A stretch of DNA of 64,000 nt from assembly GCA_037176705.1 (NCBI GenBank), contig JBAWUJ010000092.1, forward strand, positions 62,001-126,000, written 5' to 3'. The translations under genes and the position numbers were made by a program. Source of the DNA: Molossus alvarezi (lineage: Eukaryota; Chordata; Mammalia; Chiroptera; Molossidae). Below the pieces are notes generated by a model. That model saw nothing but the letters and a program-made list of their open reading frames with translations. It searched no databases and was not told the DNA's origin. This document shows, piece by piece, positions 1 to 12,905 of this stretch. Each line of letters begins with the position of its first letter. Within the stretch, counting starts at the first letter, position 1.

Positions 1-759
1 TAGGGACCTGGCCCCTTTTCTCCCCTAGTAGAAAAGACAGCCTCACTGTCCTGTGGCTCCAGGCTGGAGTAGACACATTCCTCCCATGCCCCATTGGTGA
101 CAGATTGGTCACCTGTGGACCTTGACATGAAGGTGAGAAACAAGGTGCCGTGGGGCAGCCGTGGGCCACTGGGCCTCCATCCCATCACCAGGTGGCTGGA
201 GAAGGGACTTATCAGCTAGCAGTCCCCTCCAGTGTGAGACCTGAATTCCCTGAGATTCAACTGGGAGCCCCACATTTCTCTCCGTCCCAAACCCTGGGCT
301 CGCAGTTTCATTCAGAAACAGGAGCTGACATCATCAGTTACCTAGTGGAACCAACTCAGGCTTAGACACACGTTCTTTGTCCCAGGCCTGGCGCCGGCAG
401 TTTGGGCTGGTTCTTGTCTGGAATCACTGATGTGGCTGTGGTTGGTGGCTTGACCGCTTGACTGGGGCAGAGTGGTTTCAGATGAACTCACTCACGTGTC
501 TGGAGGTCAGTGAGGGCTGTTGGCTGGACCTGGTGTCTCCAGCACCAGCAGGACAGCTGCTCCAATCATGGTCTCAGGGAAGCAAGAATGTGTGGATGAA
601 ACTGCAAGGCCCTCGAGGCCCAGGCTTGGCAGTTGCCCATCACTCCGTGGTGTTCTGCTGGTCCAAGCCCACCCAGGTTCAAGGGCAGGGGAAATAGACT
701 CCATCCCTTGATGGGCCTTGTAAAGAATTTATGGTCATTTAAAATCTGCCATGCCATTA

Positions 760-1075
760 TGGTTATCTATTGCTAAATAACAGACCACCCCAAAACTTAG
801 TGGCTTAAAACAGTAACATGTCTTTGGCTCATGAATCTTCCACTTGGGCAGAATTTGGTGGGAGACATCATCTCTACTCCACCCAGCATCGACTGCAGTG
901 GGTCCAAGGCTGGGCTGCAATGATCTGAAGCTCACTCAGCCTCATGTCTGGGGTTTGATGCTGGCTGTTGGTGAGGAGAGAGAAAGATCCAGGCAGAGTT
1001 GTTTTGCAGTATGTTGGCAGAGGCAGTCACAAACCTGCTCCATTTCAAGAAGAGAGGAAATAGATCCATGAGAAG
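760..1075 (+). repeat. Ancient interspersed repeat, family not assigned
   Basis: Contains the widespread mammalian motif CCCCAAAACTTAGTGGCTTA. A second, shorter relative lies near 8056-8180. Confidence 0.6.
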
Positions 1076-1854
1076 TGACCAGGTCTTGGAAGAGCTAATA
1101 TAGGACCAGAAATATTGCTGCAGCCAACTTTGGAAAAGAATCTACCAGACACTCTTGATTCTTTGTTCATCCATTTATCACACTCCTGCAGCACACTCGC
1201 TATATGCCAGGCATGGGGTCAGAGCCATTCATATGAATTCTCTGCTTCCCAAAGGAAGTGAGTCACCTCGCCACCCAGGTGAGTGAAAGACTGACAGCTT
1301 TCCTTCTGGGGCCTCAGAAGGGTGCCCGGGGAAATGCCAGCGCTGATGTTCACCACACACAAAGACAGAAAGAGAGCGTACATCTCAGCACACAAGATTC
1401 TTATTAGACCCTAAGAAGGATTTTTCTGAGCAAAGATTTGTTCTGAGGGACATGCTCTTACTTGTCATTGTCACTGTCTTCCTTTTTTCCATGTCCCTGG
1501 ACTCAGCAGAGGTAAGGGACCTGAGGGGGGTGGGTCACCTCAAGGCTGACCAAATAGAATGTCATTAGTGCTCTTTGCTCTTCAGTTTGGATGCATGTCT
1601 GGGCAGAGCCAGTTCTCACAGAACTTGGTTGGATTTGAATATCTAGACTTGCCTTGTTCTCCCACTAGACCATGAACAGCCTGAGCTCTGGGGCCCTGGC
1701 ACCCGGCACAGTGCTTTCTGCATAGTACACATTTATACATGTTTGATGAATGAACAAATGAAAAAAATCAATGAGTACTAATTGTACCTTATGATGTTCT
1801 CATTTTCCTTTTCAGTAAGAAGTATACATATAATTTATAGCTGAACACATAGCA

Positions 1855-2240
1855 ACCTAGAATAATCCATGCATTTCCCAGCCTCTGTTATAGCTAAGAA
1901 CGTCCATATAACTAAGTTCTAGCCAATGAGATGTGAGCAAAAGTATGGTATAACTTCCAGATCATATCTTTACAGAGAACCAGACCCTATTCCGCCTTTC
2001 CCCTTTCCCTCCCACTGCAACGAGATGTGGTGGAGATGTCTTGGAACATGTGAGCAGAACACCTCAGGCAAGGTGAAGCAACAGCTAGAAGACTCCTTGG
2101 TCTCTAACATCTTGAACCTGCCATCCCAGCCCTTGACTTCTTATACTCAGACTGCTATGTGAGAGAGAAATACATTCCTATTTGATTTAGTTACTGTTGT
2201 GTGGGGTCTCCGTTAATTACCCGAACCTCTCTCCTAAATC
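1855..2240 (+). repeat. Ancient interspersed repeat shared with 26140-26520 and 52555-52745
   Basis: All three share a CAGCCTC / leader followed by a 'tagttctggccaatg'-like segment. They look like copies of one old family that I cannot name with confidence. Confidence 0.5.
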
Positions 2241-2867
2241 AATACAGCAAGAAGGAAAATACATGCATGAGTGAATTAATGAGTAAGCAAATGATCAATT
2301 GAGTGAATGTCTAAATTGTTGCTGTTATAGTGACAACAAAAAAACATGACACCTAATTTATAAAGTTTTAACTTTTAGGACATTTATTTACTTACTGAGA
2401 AGTGTGGAGAGGATGGTTTCAGGGATGATTGATCAGCTCAACAGTCATCAAGAACCCCAGGCTCCTTCCACCTTTCTGCTCCACCATCTTCTGGCCAGGC
2501 ATCTTCAGAGTGTTGGATTTTATTCTTGGGGTTTGTGCCTCATGGTCATAAGATGGCTACTACTGTTCCAGACATCATAAACTCACCAATCATGCCCACA
2601 GACAAGAATCAGGGGAGGGCCCAAGTGGTAAGATGGAACTATCCTCCTGAACTTCCTTCTTTCCTCAGGTAGGAAACACTTTCTTCAAAGCCCCCAACAG
2701 ACTTCACCATATCTTATTGGGTCACACGAGCCAGCACCAACTGCAAGGGAGCCTGAGAAATGAGTACCTCGGTTTTTCAAGCTTTATAGTGGGAGGGGGA
2801 CCAAAAAGAAGGGAGTGACTGACATTAGTAACCCACAGAGTCTGCCACAGTGACTAGGTGGGTGAAT

Positions 2868-2911
2868 GAATGAATGAATGAATGAATGAACGAACGAACG
2901 AATGAACGAAC
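2868..2911 (+). repeat. (TGAA/CGAA)n microsatellite
   Basis: About ten tetranucleotide units of GAAT drifting to GAAC. Confidence 0.95.
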
Positions 2912-3454
2912 ACTGTATGGTAAAATTGGAACTATGTCCTCCTCTTCCCTAGTAGTTGGAAGAACTCCCAGGGTCAGGATCCAGGAAGGGAGAAGCAGAC
3001 AATGGAGGGAAAGAGATGGAGATTCTCTTGGGGTTTAGAGGCAAGAAGGTAGTCAGAGTTCTTGAGTCAGGGAGGGTGGTGAGGAAGGTGGGCTAAGAAC
3101 AGACTGGGTGGACCCAGGATGGAGAGGGCACCTGAAAGCTGGGCAGAGTGGCCAGCAGGGCAATAGTGGAGGAAGAGAAGTCCACCTTGGCCTGAAGAGG
3201 GTGCCATTCTTAGAAAAGGGGACAGGCTCCATCAAACCAAAAAACCTGGGTGAGGCCTGTGGGACGGGCAGGGGGGTTGGGTCCCAGACGTTGGTAGTGG
3301 CCCTCGGATTAAACAGCTGTTGTAAAAATCCATCTTCTGCTAACTCAGAGATACAAACAAAAACAAATTTGGCTACTAGTGGTGGTTCTTGTGCTCAATC
3401 CTTTACCCTAATAAGTGAAAACACAGAACACTGGAAGTCAGAGCTTTAGGGCCC

Positions 3455-3565
3455 TAAGGACGGAGTTCATTTCAAACTCCTTCCATTTTTCAGATAGAAG
3501 ATTGAGGTCCAGACACAGGAACAAAAAAAGTCCATGGCAGAACCTGGACCAGAACCAGAGTCTGG
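3455..3565 (-). repeat. MIR fragment
   Basis: Antisense MIR core: CCATTTTTCAGATAGAAGAT then GAGGTCCAGACACAGG. Confidence 0.6.
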
Positions 3566-5104
3566 GACCTGAGTGTGTGCCCCTCCCACTGGGCAATACA
3601 CTATTTCTTAAGGCAGAGCCACAGTCTCCATGGAGTGACAGCCTGGGTTTCTCCAGCCCATCTGGACTGTTGGGGTGCAGAACAGAGCCCCCACCCCCAT
3701 TCTGCCACAGCCTTATCCTCACCATCACACAGGATGCAGAGGGTTGGCAGGGGCAGTAGCTGGCCAAGGTGCTGAGCTCCTGGTCACCAGCACAGTTCGA
3801 AGCAGGACTGGGGGAAGACTGTAGAGATGGTTCTGGCCGGGCATTGGAGGGGGTGGCCAGGGGTTCCATTCAGTGGTGAAACCCTGGGCAACATCTTCAC
3901 ACTAACTCAATTCTCACCAGCCAGGAAGGCCTGGTCCTGCTCAGGTCTAGAGGCAACAGACACTGCTGCCAGCCGTGCTGTTCCCATGGTAACAAGTGGG
4001 AGTGAGAGAGAGAGAGCTGTATGGAGGCCTTTAAAGATGTGTCCTGTGCCCAGCAGGCCCTGGGGCGGGTGCAGTCAAGGCAGGAAGGAGGGGCACCAGG
4101 TCCTCAGAGCCAGGCCCGCTCACCAGAGGCTGAGTTCAGGACTGAAGAAGAGACCTGGGCCCTGCCCCACCCCACATTCACCATTCCAGGCCAGAATTCA
4201 CCGGGTACTGCAGACACCTCCCACCACAGTCCTAGGGGAAAGAGTCCTGGGGGAAGGGGGTGGAGGACTGATCCATCCAGAACCTTCTCTGATTCTGTTT
4301 TACACAAAGAAAGGACCCCGTAGTCTCATCCTAGGGGGAGGAAAATGGGGACAAGTTGTCCCCACTTCTAGAACCAGGGTGAAGGGGTGAAGGGACATCC
4401 CTGAGACCCAGTACAGGCCCCACCTCCACCTCACTCCCGCCTCGCTGCAGGAGCTGCGTCAGTGCTGGTCTGTGACCTCCTGGGAGCCCTCGGGGTTTAG
4501 GGGACCATCCCCACCACCACAATAGAAAGGTCAGGCTGTTTTAATTCTTCTGGGAGACAGGGCAGACAGACTTCCCTCTGGCCCCCCGTCCTCATAGCTG
4601 CCACTGCCCCACTCCTGCTGTCCATCTGTTGGCCTTTCCTCCTCTGTGTTTGGCTCTGCCTCCAGTCCTGAAATCCACCCTATCCTGCCAACACCCCCTG
4701 CCTCAGCACTCTCAGCCAGACCCCGGGGCTGGCGCCACTGGTGCAGCAGGCTGCCCACTGGGCACAGAGCCTGGAGCCTGCAGCCCCACCCCCTTGCCCA
4801 CCAGGCTCAGCCTCTGGGCCTCAATCTGTGCCCACACCCCAGCTGGGCTCCCCTCTAAGACTCTTTCCTTTTCTGCCACCTGTCTGCCTCCTGGCAGGGG
4901 AGGGGACATTTCAGGGTTTAGGGTGTAGAAAGGGAGCAAATTGACTAGCTTCTATTTATGTCTGGGTAACAGGGGTCCCCAGTGTTGGGGAAGAGGACAG
5001 AAACAGACCCACAAGCAAAAATAGGGCTATGTCGCTGGGGTTGCCGTTTATTCTTTTGTGGGGGCCACCTTCCTCTGTCTTGATTTAGAACAGCCCACTC
5101 CTCA

Positions 5105-5225
5105 TTTCATTGATTCCTACAGCTAGAAGAATCTTCAAGTTCAAATCTCCCCAATTTACAGGGAAACTGAGGCCCAGATGGGGCTGGCTTATTTGAGGTC
5201 ACAAGCCAGAATTTGGATCCAGGGG
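5105..5225 (-). repeat. MIR fragment
   Basis: Antisense core: CAATTTACAGGGAAACTGAG, then GGTCACAAGCCAGAATTTGG. Confidence 0.7.
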
Positions 5226-5633
5226 TCCTTGTCCCTCCTCACAGTGCTCAGACTCTGTCCTGTTCCCCTTCTCAGCTCCTCTCTCTCCTTTGGGATCAGG
5301 ACCCCTTCTCTGATCCTAGTCTTGGGGTGGAGATCAGCAGAGGCCTGGATGCTTCTAGTCAAGGGTCTGAGAGTTTCCAAGGGGCTTTCTGCCTACTGGG
5401 TTTGGGAGGAGTCTGGGAAAGGCCCAACCACAGTTCTTGCCCCTCCCAGACCCTCCCCAGCCACAGAGGCAACCGGCCCAGCTCCCACCTTGGCTGTGTC
5501 TGCCCACACACTCTCCTGAGCTGGAGTGAGACTTCATTAAATGGCCCATGTTCAGGAGAGGAAAGGACACACCAGGCTACACAGGAGCCGCCCATGCCAG
5601 GGGGTCCCAAAGAGGGTGTGTGCATGCCCACTC

Positions 5634-6202
5634 ACACACACACACTCACACACTCACACCCACACTCACTCATTCACTTACACACACTCTCTCACACACT
5701 CACACATACTCACACCCACACCCACACACTCCCTCACTCACATTCTCTCTCACACACCCTCACACACTCACTTACACCCACACACCCAAACACACTCACT
5801 TACACACACTCTCTCTCACACACCCTCACACCCACACTCACACACACACCCACACATACTCACACACACTCTCACACACACTCACTCACACACACTCTCT
5901 CTCACACAGCCTCATACACTCACTCACACCCTCACACCCACACACACTCACTCACACACACATTCTCTCTCACACACCCTCACACACACACTCACTCATA
6001 CACACATTCTCACACACTCACTCACTCACTCACACACACTCTCTCTCACACAGCCTCATACACTCACTCACACCCTCACACCCACACACACTCACTCACA
6101 CACACATTCTCTCTCACACACCCTCACACACACACTCACTCATACACACATTCTCACACACTCACTCACACACACACACACACACTCACACACACACACA
6201 GG
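5634..6202. repeat. CA/CTCA-rich satellite with 144-bp tandem duplication
   Basis: About 570 bp of CACA, CTCA and CCCA units. The marker CAGCCTCATA occurs at 5907-5916 and 6051-6060, and the sequence around each is identical over most of a 144-bp period. All three forward frames stay open, giving spurious His-Thr-Ser-Leu proteins. Confidence 0.95.
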
Positions 6203-6344
6203 TGTCAGGCAGGTCTCCAGTGTTTGTTCTGGAAATAGCGTCATTCCCCTTAGGATTTTCTTACTCAAAACCTTTCTTGACATCCTCATCCCCCATCCTT
6301 GGTCAGCACAGCCCAATTCTCCTCATCCCAATTGTCTGAGCACT

Positions 6345-6357
6345 TTTATTGCAATAA
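6345..6357. promoter_or_regulatory. Bidirectional AATAAA pair
   Basis: TTTATTGCAATAAA is a near-palindrome, giving a canonical poly(A) hexamer on each strand. It could be chance in AT-rich sequence or a shared terminator. Confidence 0.2.
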
Positions 6358-6454
6358 ATCAGCAGGAAAAGATGTCAAGGTCTAAGTTCAAAGCCCCCTC
6401 CCCAATCTCTGTGATGTGTAGTTATAAAAATAATGCTAAGAACAGAAAGTGACC

Positions 6455-6460
6455 TTTATT
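6455..6460 (-). promoter_or_regulatory. Candidate poly(A) signal AATAAA
   Basis: The minus strand reads TTAGAAATAAAGGTCAC. It is a canonical hexamer about 7.7 kb past the MDGA1 stop and would imply a very long 3' UTR. Confidence 0.25.
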
Positions 6461-9279
6461 TCTAATCTATAGTTTTTGATGACGTCTGTTGTTTTTTTTT
6501 CCTCAAGAAAATAGATTTTAAAATAATACATGTGAGTTAGAAGCATCTGAAATAACAGCGGTAACTACAGATAACCCAGTGAATGTTCTAGGCTGAAACG
6601 CACCCCCATCCTCACATATGCACACAGTATTCCTAAATAAAACAATGAGGCAGTGACAGGCACCCCGTTTCAAAGGAGCCCTTGCTTTCTGTGTACAGTA
6701 TGGATGCCGCTCAGTGGCAGCAGAGACTGCCTCTGTGTGAACACTTAACACTCTGGACCCTGTGACTCATGTTTCACTCCACTTCTTACTGCCTCTGGTT
6801 GAGCATGAATCCGTGGGTGGCTCCGGGGGTAGACACTGAGAGTGGGGTCATAATTCGGGTGGCAGGTGTAGACAGAATAGGGCCTCGCAAGATGCTCAGT
6901 CCCCCCTGGTTGGCCTCACGGGGCCTGAGAGGCACAGAAAGTTCAAAACATTTTTCAAGACTAAAACTGCTAAAGAGACAGTGATGGCTTCAGTGGTGGG
7001 ATTTGCATTCGGGGCGTTGCCAAGTTGACCTCAAAGCAAAGGGACCCGCTGGGGACTGGCAGGGCTGCCTGCCCAGAAAAGATAAATTTGGGAGCAAGGG
7101 TTTGTTTGAGAAGCATTTTGGAGGATGTTTCCACCTGGGGGGAAGGTGACCTCAAGGAGAAGAGTTTCAACTTTTTTCTTGGGTTTATTTATACCCAGCC
7201 TCTTTCTAAAAAGGTGTTACAGTCGCTTTCCACAAAGGATATGTGCAAAAGGTCAGGCAGCTAGAAATAGAAAATTAGGACCAGGGACCATTTCCATCTA
7301 AAAGGGAGGGCCACACAGGACAGGCCCTGTTTCTGCGGCCCGGGATGAGTGGGTAAGAAACCAGCAGCTCCCCAAGGGGGAAGGAATGGCGGGAGCCTGG
7401 CTGAGAGAACACTGCGCCAGGAATCAAATGTCTACATTTGTCACCATGCTCTTCCCTTCCCAACTCTGTGGGCTTGGGTAACCACAGTGCCTTTCTGAGC
7501 CTCAGTTTCCTCAGTTACCTGGCCCACCTGTGTGCTTTCCACAGGGTGCTGCCCTGGGACTGGGTCACTCTCCTGGCTTACGTGCTGCACATCGGTGCCC
7601 GAGAACAAACGCTCACGAGGGTTGAGAGGGAAGAACCGCAGAGGTGTGTTACCATGCCTGCCAGGCCCTTGTCCCCCTGAAGCAGGCCCACCCACAGCCT
7701 TTCTAGAAGCAGCAACCGCCAGACAGCTATGTTTTCTATCCATGACCCCTTCCTGCTACCCAGCTGATTGGGTCAAGGCTGGCACCTGACCCAAGGGTGG
7801 CTGATTAACAGGTTGCCCAATGAAGCCTGTATGACCAGGCACAAAGTGACGGCTCGTCCAATGGGCCCTTTCTCTAGCGAGGCTGTCAGTGAATGCTGGG
7901 AACCGCCACTGGAAGGTTGTGATGGGAGGTCATGACTGGAGAGGCCATGATACCGGGAAAGCTGAAGTCAGGAAGGAGCAAACACATGAGCCAGGAGTGG
8001 AGTCATGTGGCAATACAAGCAGAGGCTGAAAGGTGGCTGAGTCACACCAGGGCGGTTATCCATTGCTCTTCTAACACACTGCCCCCAACCTCGGGGTGGG
8101 GGGGTGTGAAGCCACAGCCATTTTGATTATACCCCACGACTTTGTGGGTTAGGAAATAGGACTGAGAGTGGCTGGAAGGTCTCCCTGTTGCATGTGGCAT
8201 CGACAGCAGTGTCAGCTGGCGGACTGGCAGGGCAAGAGGGTCCAAGATGGCTTTACTCCATGTCCAGTGCTTTGAGGGGATGGTTGGAAGGCTGGGCTCA
8301 GCTGGAATGGTCAACTGGAGCCCCTCAAGTGGCCTCCCCAGCATGTCAGTCTTAGGGGAGTTGGACATCCAACATGGCAGTGCCAGGTTCCCAGAGAGGA
8401 CGTTCCAAGAGGCCCGAGCAGAAACTGTGGGGAACCTTCAACACGAATGTCACATTCTTTTGGCCAAGTCACTGTGAGCGATTTAGGTTCAAGGGGAAGG
8501 GAATTAGATGCCCCCCCCCAGGAAGACTATCAGTCTGTGGCCATCCTTACTCAGCTGCAGGTGAGGAGCCATAAACTCCTATCGTGACCTGCATCCAATA
8601 CCCATCTGGTACCATAAACCCATCCCTGTCACACCTCTTGTGTTGGGATTTCTGAGAGTGTCATTCCCCTCACTGCATGTGGCCTCATGATGCCCCTGTA
8701 CTTGAATGAGCTTGAGTGGGTCTCTCTTCTTTGTACCCAACTGGCCTGAACAACCCAGAGGTGTGCCCCGAGCTCTGGAAGAGGAATCTCGGGTGTGGCA
8801 GCAAGAGTCACCCAAGGTATGAGCAATAAAGATGGGGTAGGGAGCCCCTAGTCCTGTCACCTTTCTGAGCTTCAGTTTCCCCACTTGGAACATGAAATGA
8901 AACTGTCCACCATGCCTCCCTGAGTCACCGTAACTGAGCAGCACAGAAGACTTGTCCTGCTATTTGCTTGACTGCCCTGCAGTTCATGGCACCCGGGCCC
9001 GTGATGTGGGGGCTCCTCACAAACCTTCATGGGAGAGCCCTGCCCCCATCACTGCTGCCCCCAGGACCTGGGCATACTATTTCTCCCAAGGAAAACAGTA
9101 GCAGGTGGTTGAAATAAGTGACTTTTGAGGACCTCTCAGCTCTAAAATCCTGGGATTCCGAGAGGTGGGGGGACAGGAAAAGGTTGGCACAGTTTGATTT
9201 GGGGGCAAGTGGGCAGTGACCCGGGGGTATACAGGGGAGGCAGCCCCAGGTGGAGTACAGAGCACTAGAACACTGCAGC

Positions 9280-9285
9280 TTTATT
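9280..9285 (-). promoter_or_regulatory. Candidate distal poly(A) signal AATAAA
   Basis: The minus strand reads TTTCAATAAAGCTGCAG, followed within 30 nt by GTGTTCTAGTGCTCTGT, a good GT-rich downstream element. This is the best candidate for the MDGA1 3' end. Confidence 0.5.
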
Positions 9286-9892
9286 GAAACAACCACGTCT
9301 GCAACTAGAGGTTACATCGGGGTCTCGGGGTGAAAAGGAGACAAGTGGGAAAGAGTCTGGGGTGGAGACAGAGAGCAAGGCAAAGGGGTGAGGATGGGAT
9401 TGTGTGACTGAAACAACCCTGGTACCTTTCACCTGTTAGAGAGGGTCTCCTGTTGTGCTTTTACCTTGGTAGTAGGTGGGCCTGGGCCTGGGGGTGGGGG
9501 CTTCTCTCCCAAGTACATGAGGCTCAGGGCTTGAAAAGCCCCCTCCCTCCCCGGCCCCTTCTCCTGGGCTGGGAACAAAGGCCTAGGTGGGCTGACCACC
9601 CTGGGGCAAGAAGGGTGCTGGAGACCTGAGGCAGAGGGTCCAGCAGAACTAGGCTGAGATGGTGGTGATGTGGGCGGCTCGGGGGTGCCAGGAGGGAGGG
9701 CACTTCCAGTAGGGCTCCTGGGAAATGAATGTGTGGCATGAGGGGAAGGGGTGATGGTGGGCAAGTGCCACCTCTCTAGGCCTTAGCTTTCTCACCTGTG
9801 CAGTGGAGACAGCGGGCTGAATGGTCTCTATGGTCCCTCCAGCAGTAAGGGTCAAGGGATCTCCAGGGAAGAGTGGACGGTCCACCCCAGCA

Positions 9893-9960
9893 ACACACCC
9901 TCACACCTTCACACACACGCACACCCTCACACTTATACTCACACTAAGATATACACATAG
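9893..9960. repeat. CA-rich low-complexity stretch
   Basis: Repeated ACACC, TCACA and CACAC units in the probable 3' UTR. Confidence 0.75.
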
Positions 9961-12834
9961 CACTGACTTAATCTGTTAACTGGGGAATTCCCTGTGAATT
10001 CCCTTTTAACTGTATGCAACATTTGACGTATTTATACGTCCTGCTCGGTTAACAGGTTAACGGAGAAGAGGGTGCTTACCCTGCCTTTGGAAGAGGGAAG
10101 GCTCCCCCTAAACCCAGAACATCAACCAATGGCCCTGCAGGAGCTCTCAGGAGCAGGCTCACCCACCTGCTCCTGGGGACAGACACCCTGGAAACACTCC
10201 ACCTCCTGACCTGTCCAGGGAGAAGCAAACTCCAGGATCTGTCCCTGCTCCCCTAGGCCTTCCTGGTCCTTAGGGGAAAGTCAACAGGATGGAGACACCA
10301 GACACACTGACCTACATGCCCAGCCCAGGCCTGTGTGGAGACAGAGGGCAGAGGAGGGGAAACCGTCCCTTCTTTCTGAGAACCTGGGGGAGGGATGCAG
10401 CGAGGCCAGGTGGGCAGAGGGAGGCAGCCTCTGTGTGGCACCCAGGCCTGACGTGGGGTGGGAGGGGCTGTGGCCTGGGCTGTGGCCAGCATTTTAAACA
10501 GAAAGATGGTACCTCTCCCAATGCAGGGCCCAGCAACATCTGTAACATCCAGTACCTGGAAACAGGGAAGTTTGACCAAGCTTCTCATCGCTACCTGGTA
10601 AGACATCCCAGGGGTGCTAACCAGTGGGCATAGATCCCAAGGCTATTGTACCTGGCTTCCAAGGCTAGCTCCCCCTAACTAGCTCTGTGACCTGGGCCAG
10701 TCCCTTCCCCCTCTGGGCTTCACCCTCCTCATTGCACCTTGAGGAGTACGGGCCTCTGAGGCCGGTCCCAGCACTGACACCCTGAGCCAGGGCCTTTCAC
10801 AGAGCACAGGGAGAACAGAGAACACATGGGAAGGAGATGTAGGGCTACCCCAGAGAGGGCAAAAGTGGGAGGAGCATCCCAGCAAAAGGGGGTTTGGTTT
10901 GCAGGCTCAGCTCAGCACCCCAGCTGGCCATCCGATAGTCCCAGGGGCAGAACAGCTAAGCTGAGACACCCCCTCTCCTACCTGTTCAGCACCTGGCTCC
11001 AGGGTCCCTTTTGCTCCCAGATACCAACCTGGAGGGGATGGGGTGAAGGAACCCTAACACCCTGAGAGCTTACCCTGGACTCCCCATTTTAAGGCCACTA
11101 AATGCCTCAGCCACCGTGACCCAGAGGGTGAGACTGCCACTGGGGAGAAGCACTGGATCCAGCCAGACCGGTCTCCCCTGGGCTGGGGGTCTTCATGGGC
11201 CACCTATCAACACAGATGCTGACACCTAAATGCACAAAAATACACAACACAAGCAACACTGATACAGAGCCACTGACTTTCAGACACACACAAACACACA
11301 CCTATGAGTTACCCAGGCACACACAAAGGCACTCATTCCTTGCAGGCCTCCTGATGCAACACAAATGCGCACAGACTGGCACACCCTAGGCACTCACTCA
11401 CATGACACCTGTTCATGCTAGCACTCACTGACACCCACATCGCGGCAGGCACACACAGGCACACACCCCAACCTCACCCTCCTGCACACGAGGACTAGGG
11501 ACCTCAGCATCTCCCTCAGGCACACTGCTAGCCGGGTCCGGCCAGCCTCACGTCAGGACTGCCCCAGCCCTTGCACTGTCCTTCTGGTCGTGCTCCTGTC
11601 ACTGCCTTGCTTGCATTCTGGCCATGTCACCAAGGCCCCTCTCCAGGCCAGAAAGTCAGGGGCGGCCTGCGTGGAGTTCAGTTCAGTGGATGTACGTCAA
11701 GCACATTTTCTGCATCAGGCTCTATGGATAAGGAGGTGAGCATATGACAGGGTTGCCATGATGGGCAGCCAGGGCCAGGAACAGGTGTATTCAAAGACCA
11801 TCTGAGGGAAGTAGGCCTGGGAGGCCATGGAGTCTCAAGGAGGAGGTGCTCAGGGCTAGTCTTCTCTGGGTCTCCAGCCCTACCTCGGAGGGCAGCTGGC
11901 AGGTGACGGGCTGATGGTTCCACTCTGGGGTTCTCCCAAGGAGCCTTTAAACAATTCTGATGCCAGGCCACACGCCAGCCCAGTGAAATCAGGACCTCTG
12001 GGGCGGGCTCAAGCACAGACGCCTTCTCACAGACACTGCTGGTTCTGACCTGCAGCCGGGGCTGGGGAGCACTGGCTCACATACTCCGTCCCACCGAGCC
12101 AGCCCGCTGAGCGATGTCCAGGACAGGCCACTTGTGCTGGCCATGAGGTTGGGGTGGGGTGGGAGTGGGTTGGAAGGCTCAGAGGAGGAGCTCACAGTCT
12201 AGCTGGGACAACAGACCCTGCACAGATGGGACGATCAAGAAACAACACCCTGCAGGCGGGAAGGAAGAGTGTTCCGGAAACCTGGAGTCACTCTGGACAG
12301 AGGCCTTGGGGGGCCAGATGGGCAGCCAGGCTGGTTGGGTATCAGGAGACCCCACTCCAGCCCTGGCCCATGGCCCACCAGCTATTGGTGATGATGGCAA
12401 CACAGACCTGGCAGGGTGGTGAGATGGACAGCGTTTGCCCCTGTTGCCTGCCTGCCTCCTGGCATTGCTGTCTCTTCTCTGAAGCTGTCCCACCAAAGGC
12501 TCCTGGAGAAGCCCTGCGACACCCCCTTCCAAAGGTGCCTGCACTCCAAGAGGGTCATCTGTAAGCTCTTTGTCATTCATAGAGGACGAAAGGTGGAAAT
12601 TCAGGCAGTGGCAGGCAGTTAGTCTACAGATGGGCCTAGAGTGGACTATTTGGCCAGAACCCACAAGCATTCTGTCCCTCCTGAAGACGCCATGCATGCT
12701 GCCACACACAGACACTCCCGGGGTGAGGTGCAGACCTGGCCTCATGGACAGACATGTCCCGCCATGTGCACCGACTCAGATTTGCACACACAAGTGCCCA
12801 GAGATGTACCCACAGTGCCACATAGATACAAACA

Positions 12835-12905
12835 AGCCCTCACATGTGCACACACATGCACACACCCACAAAGACACATGGCCACATGCACACATACATG
12901 AAGAC
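12835..12905. repeat. CA-rich low-complexity stretch
   Basis: Repeated CACATG and CACACA units in the probable 3' UTR. Confidence 0.75.

Larger units (their letters stand above)
1..9254. other. Downstream intergenic flank of MDGA1
   Basis: No exon-like conserved reading frame is visible here. It contains old interspersed repeats (760-1070, 1870-2235, MIR fragments), a TGAA microsatellite, a large CA-rich satellite and a single C run at 8511-8519. Long open frames here are low-complexity or show no recognisable family. Confidence 0.6.

Noticed and set aside
3827..4390. Plus-strand 187-codon open frame downstream of MDGA1
   Set aside because: No family resemblance, no splice or promoter context, low-information Pro/Gly/Arg composition.
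5213..6452. Three overlapping open frames of 260-340 codons rich in His, Thr, Ser and Leu
   Set aside because: They are translations of the CA/CTCA satellite in all three frames, with no conserved domain and no gene context.
12179..12745. Minus-strand 188-codon open frame in the 3' UTR
   Set aside because: No recognisable domain and it lies downstream of the MDGA1 stop; most likely chance.
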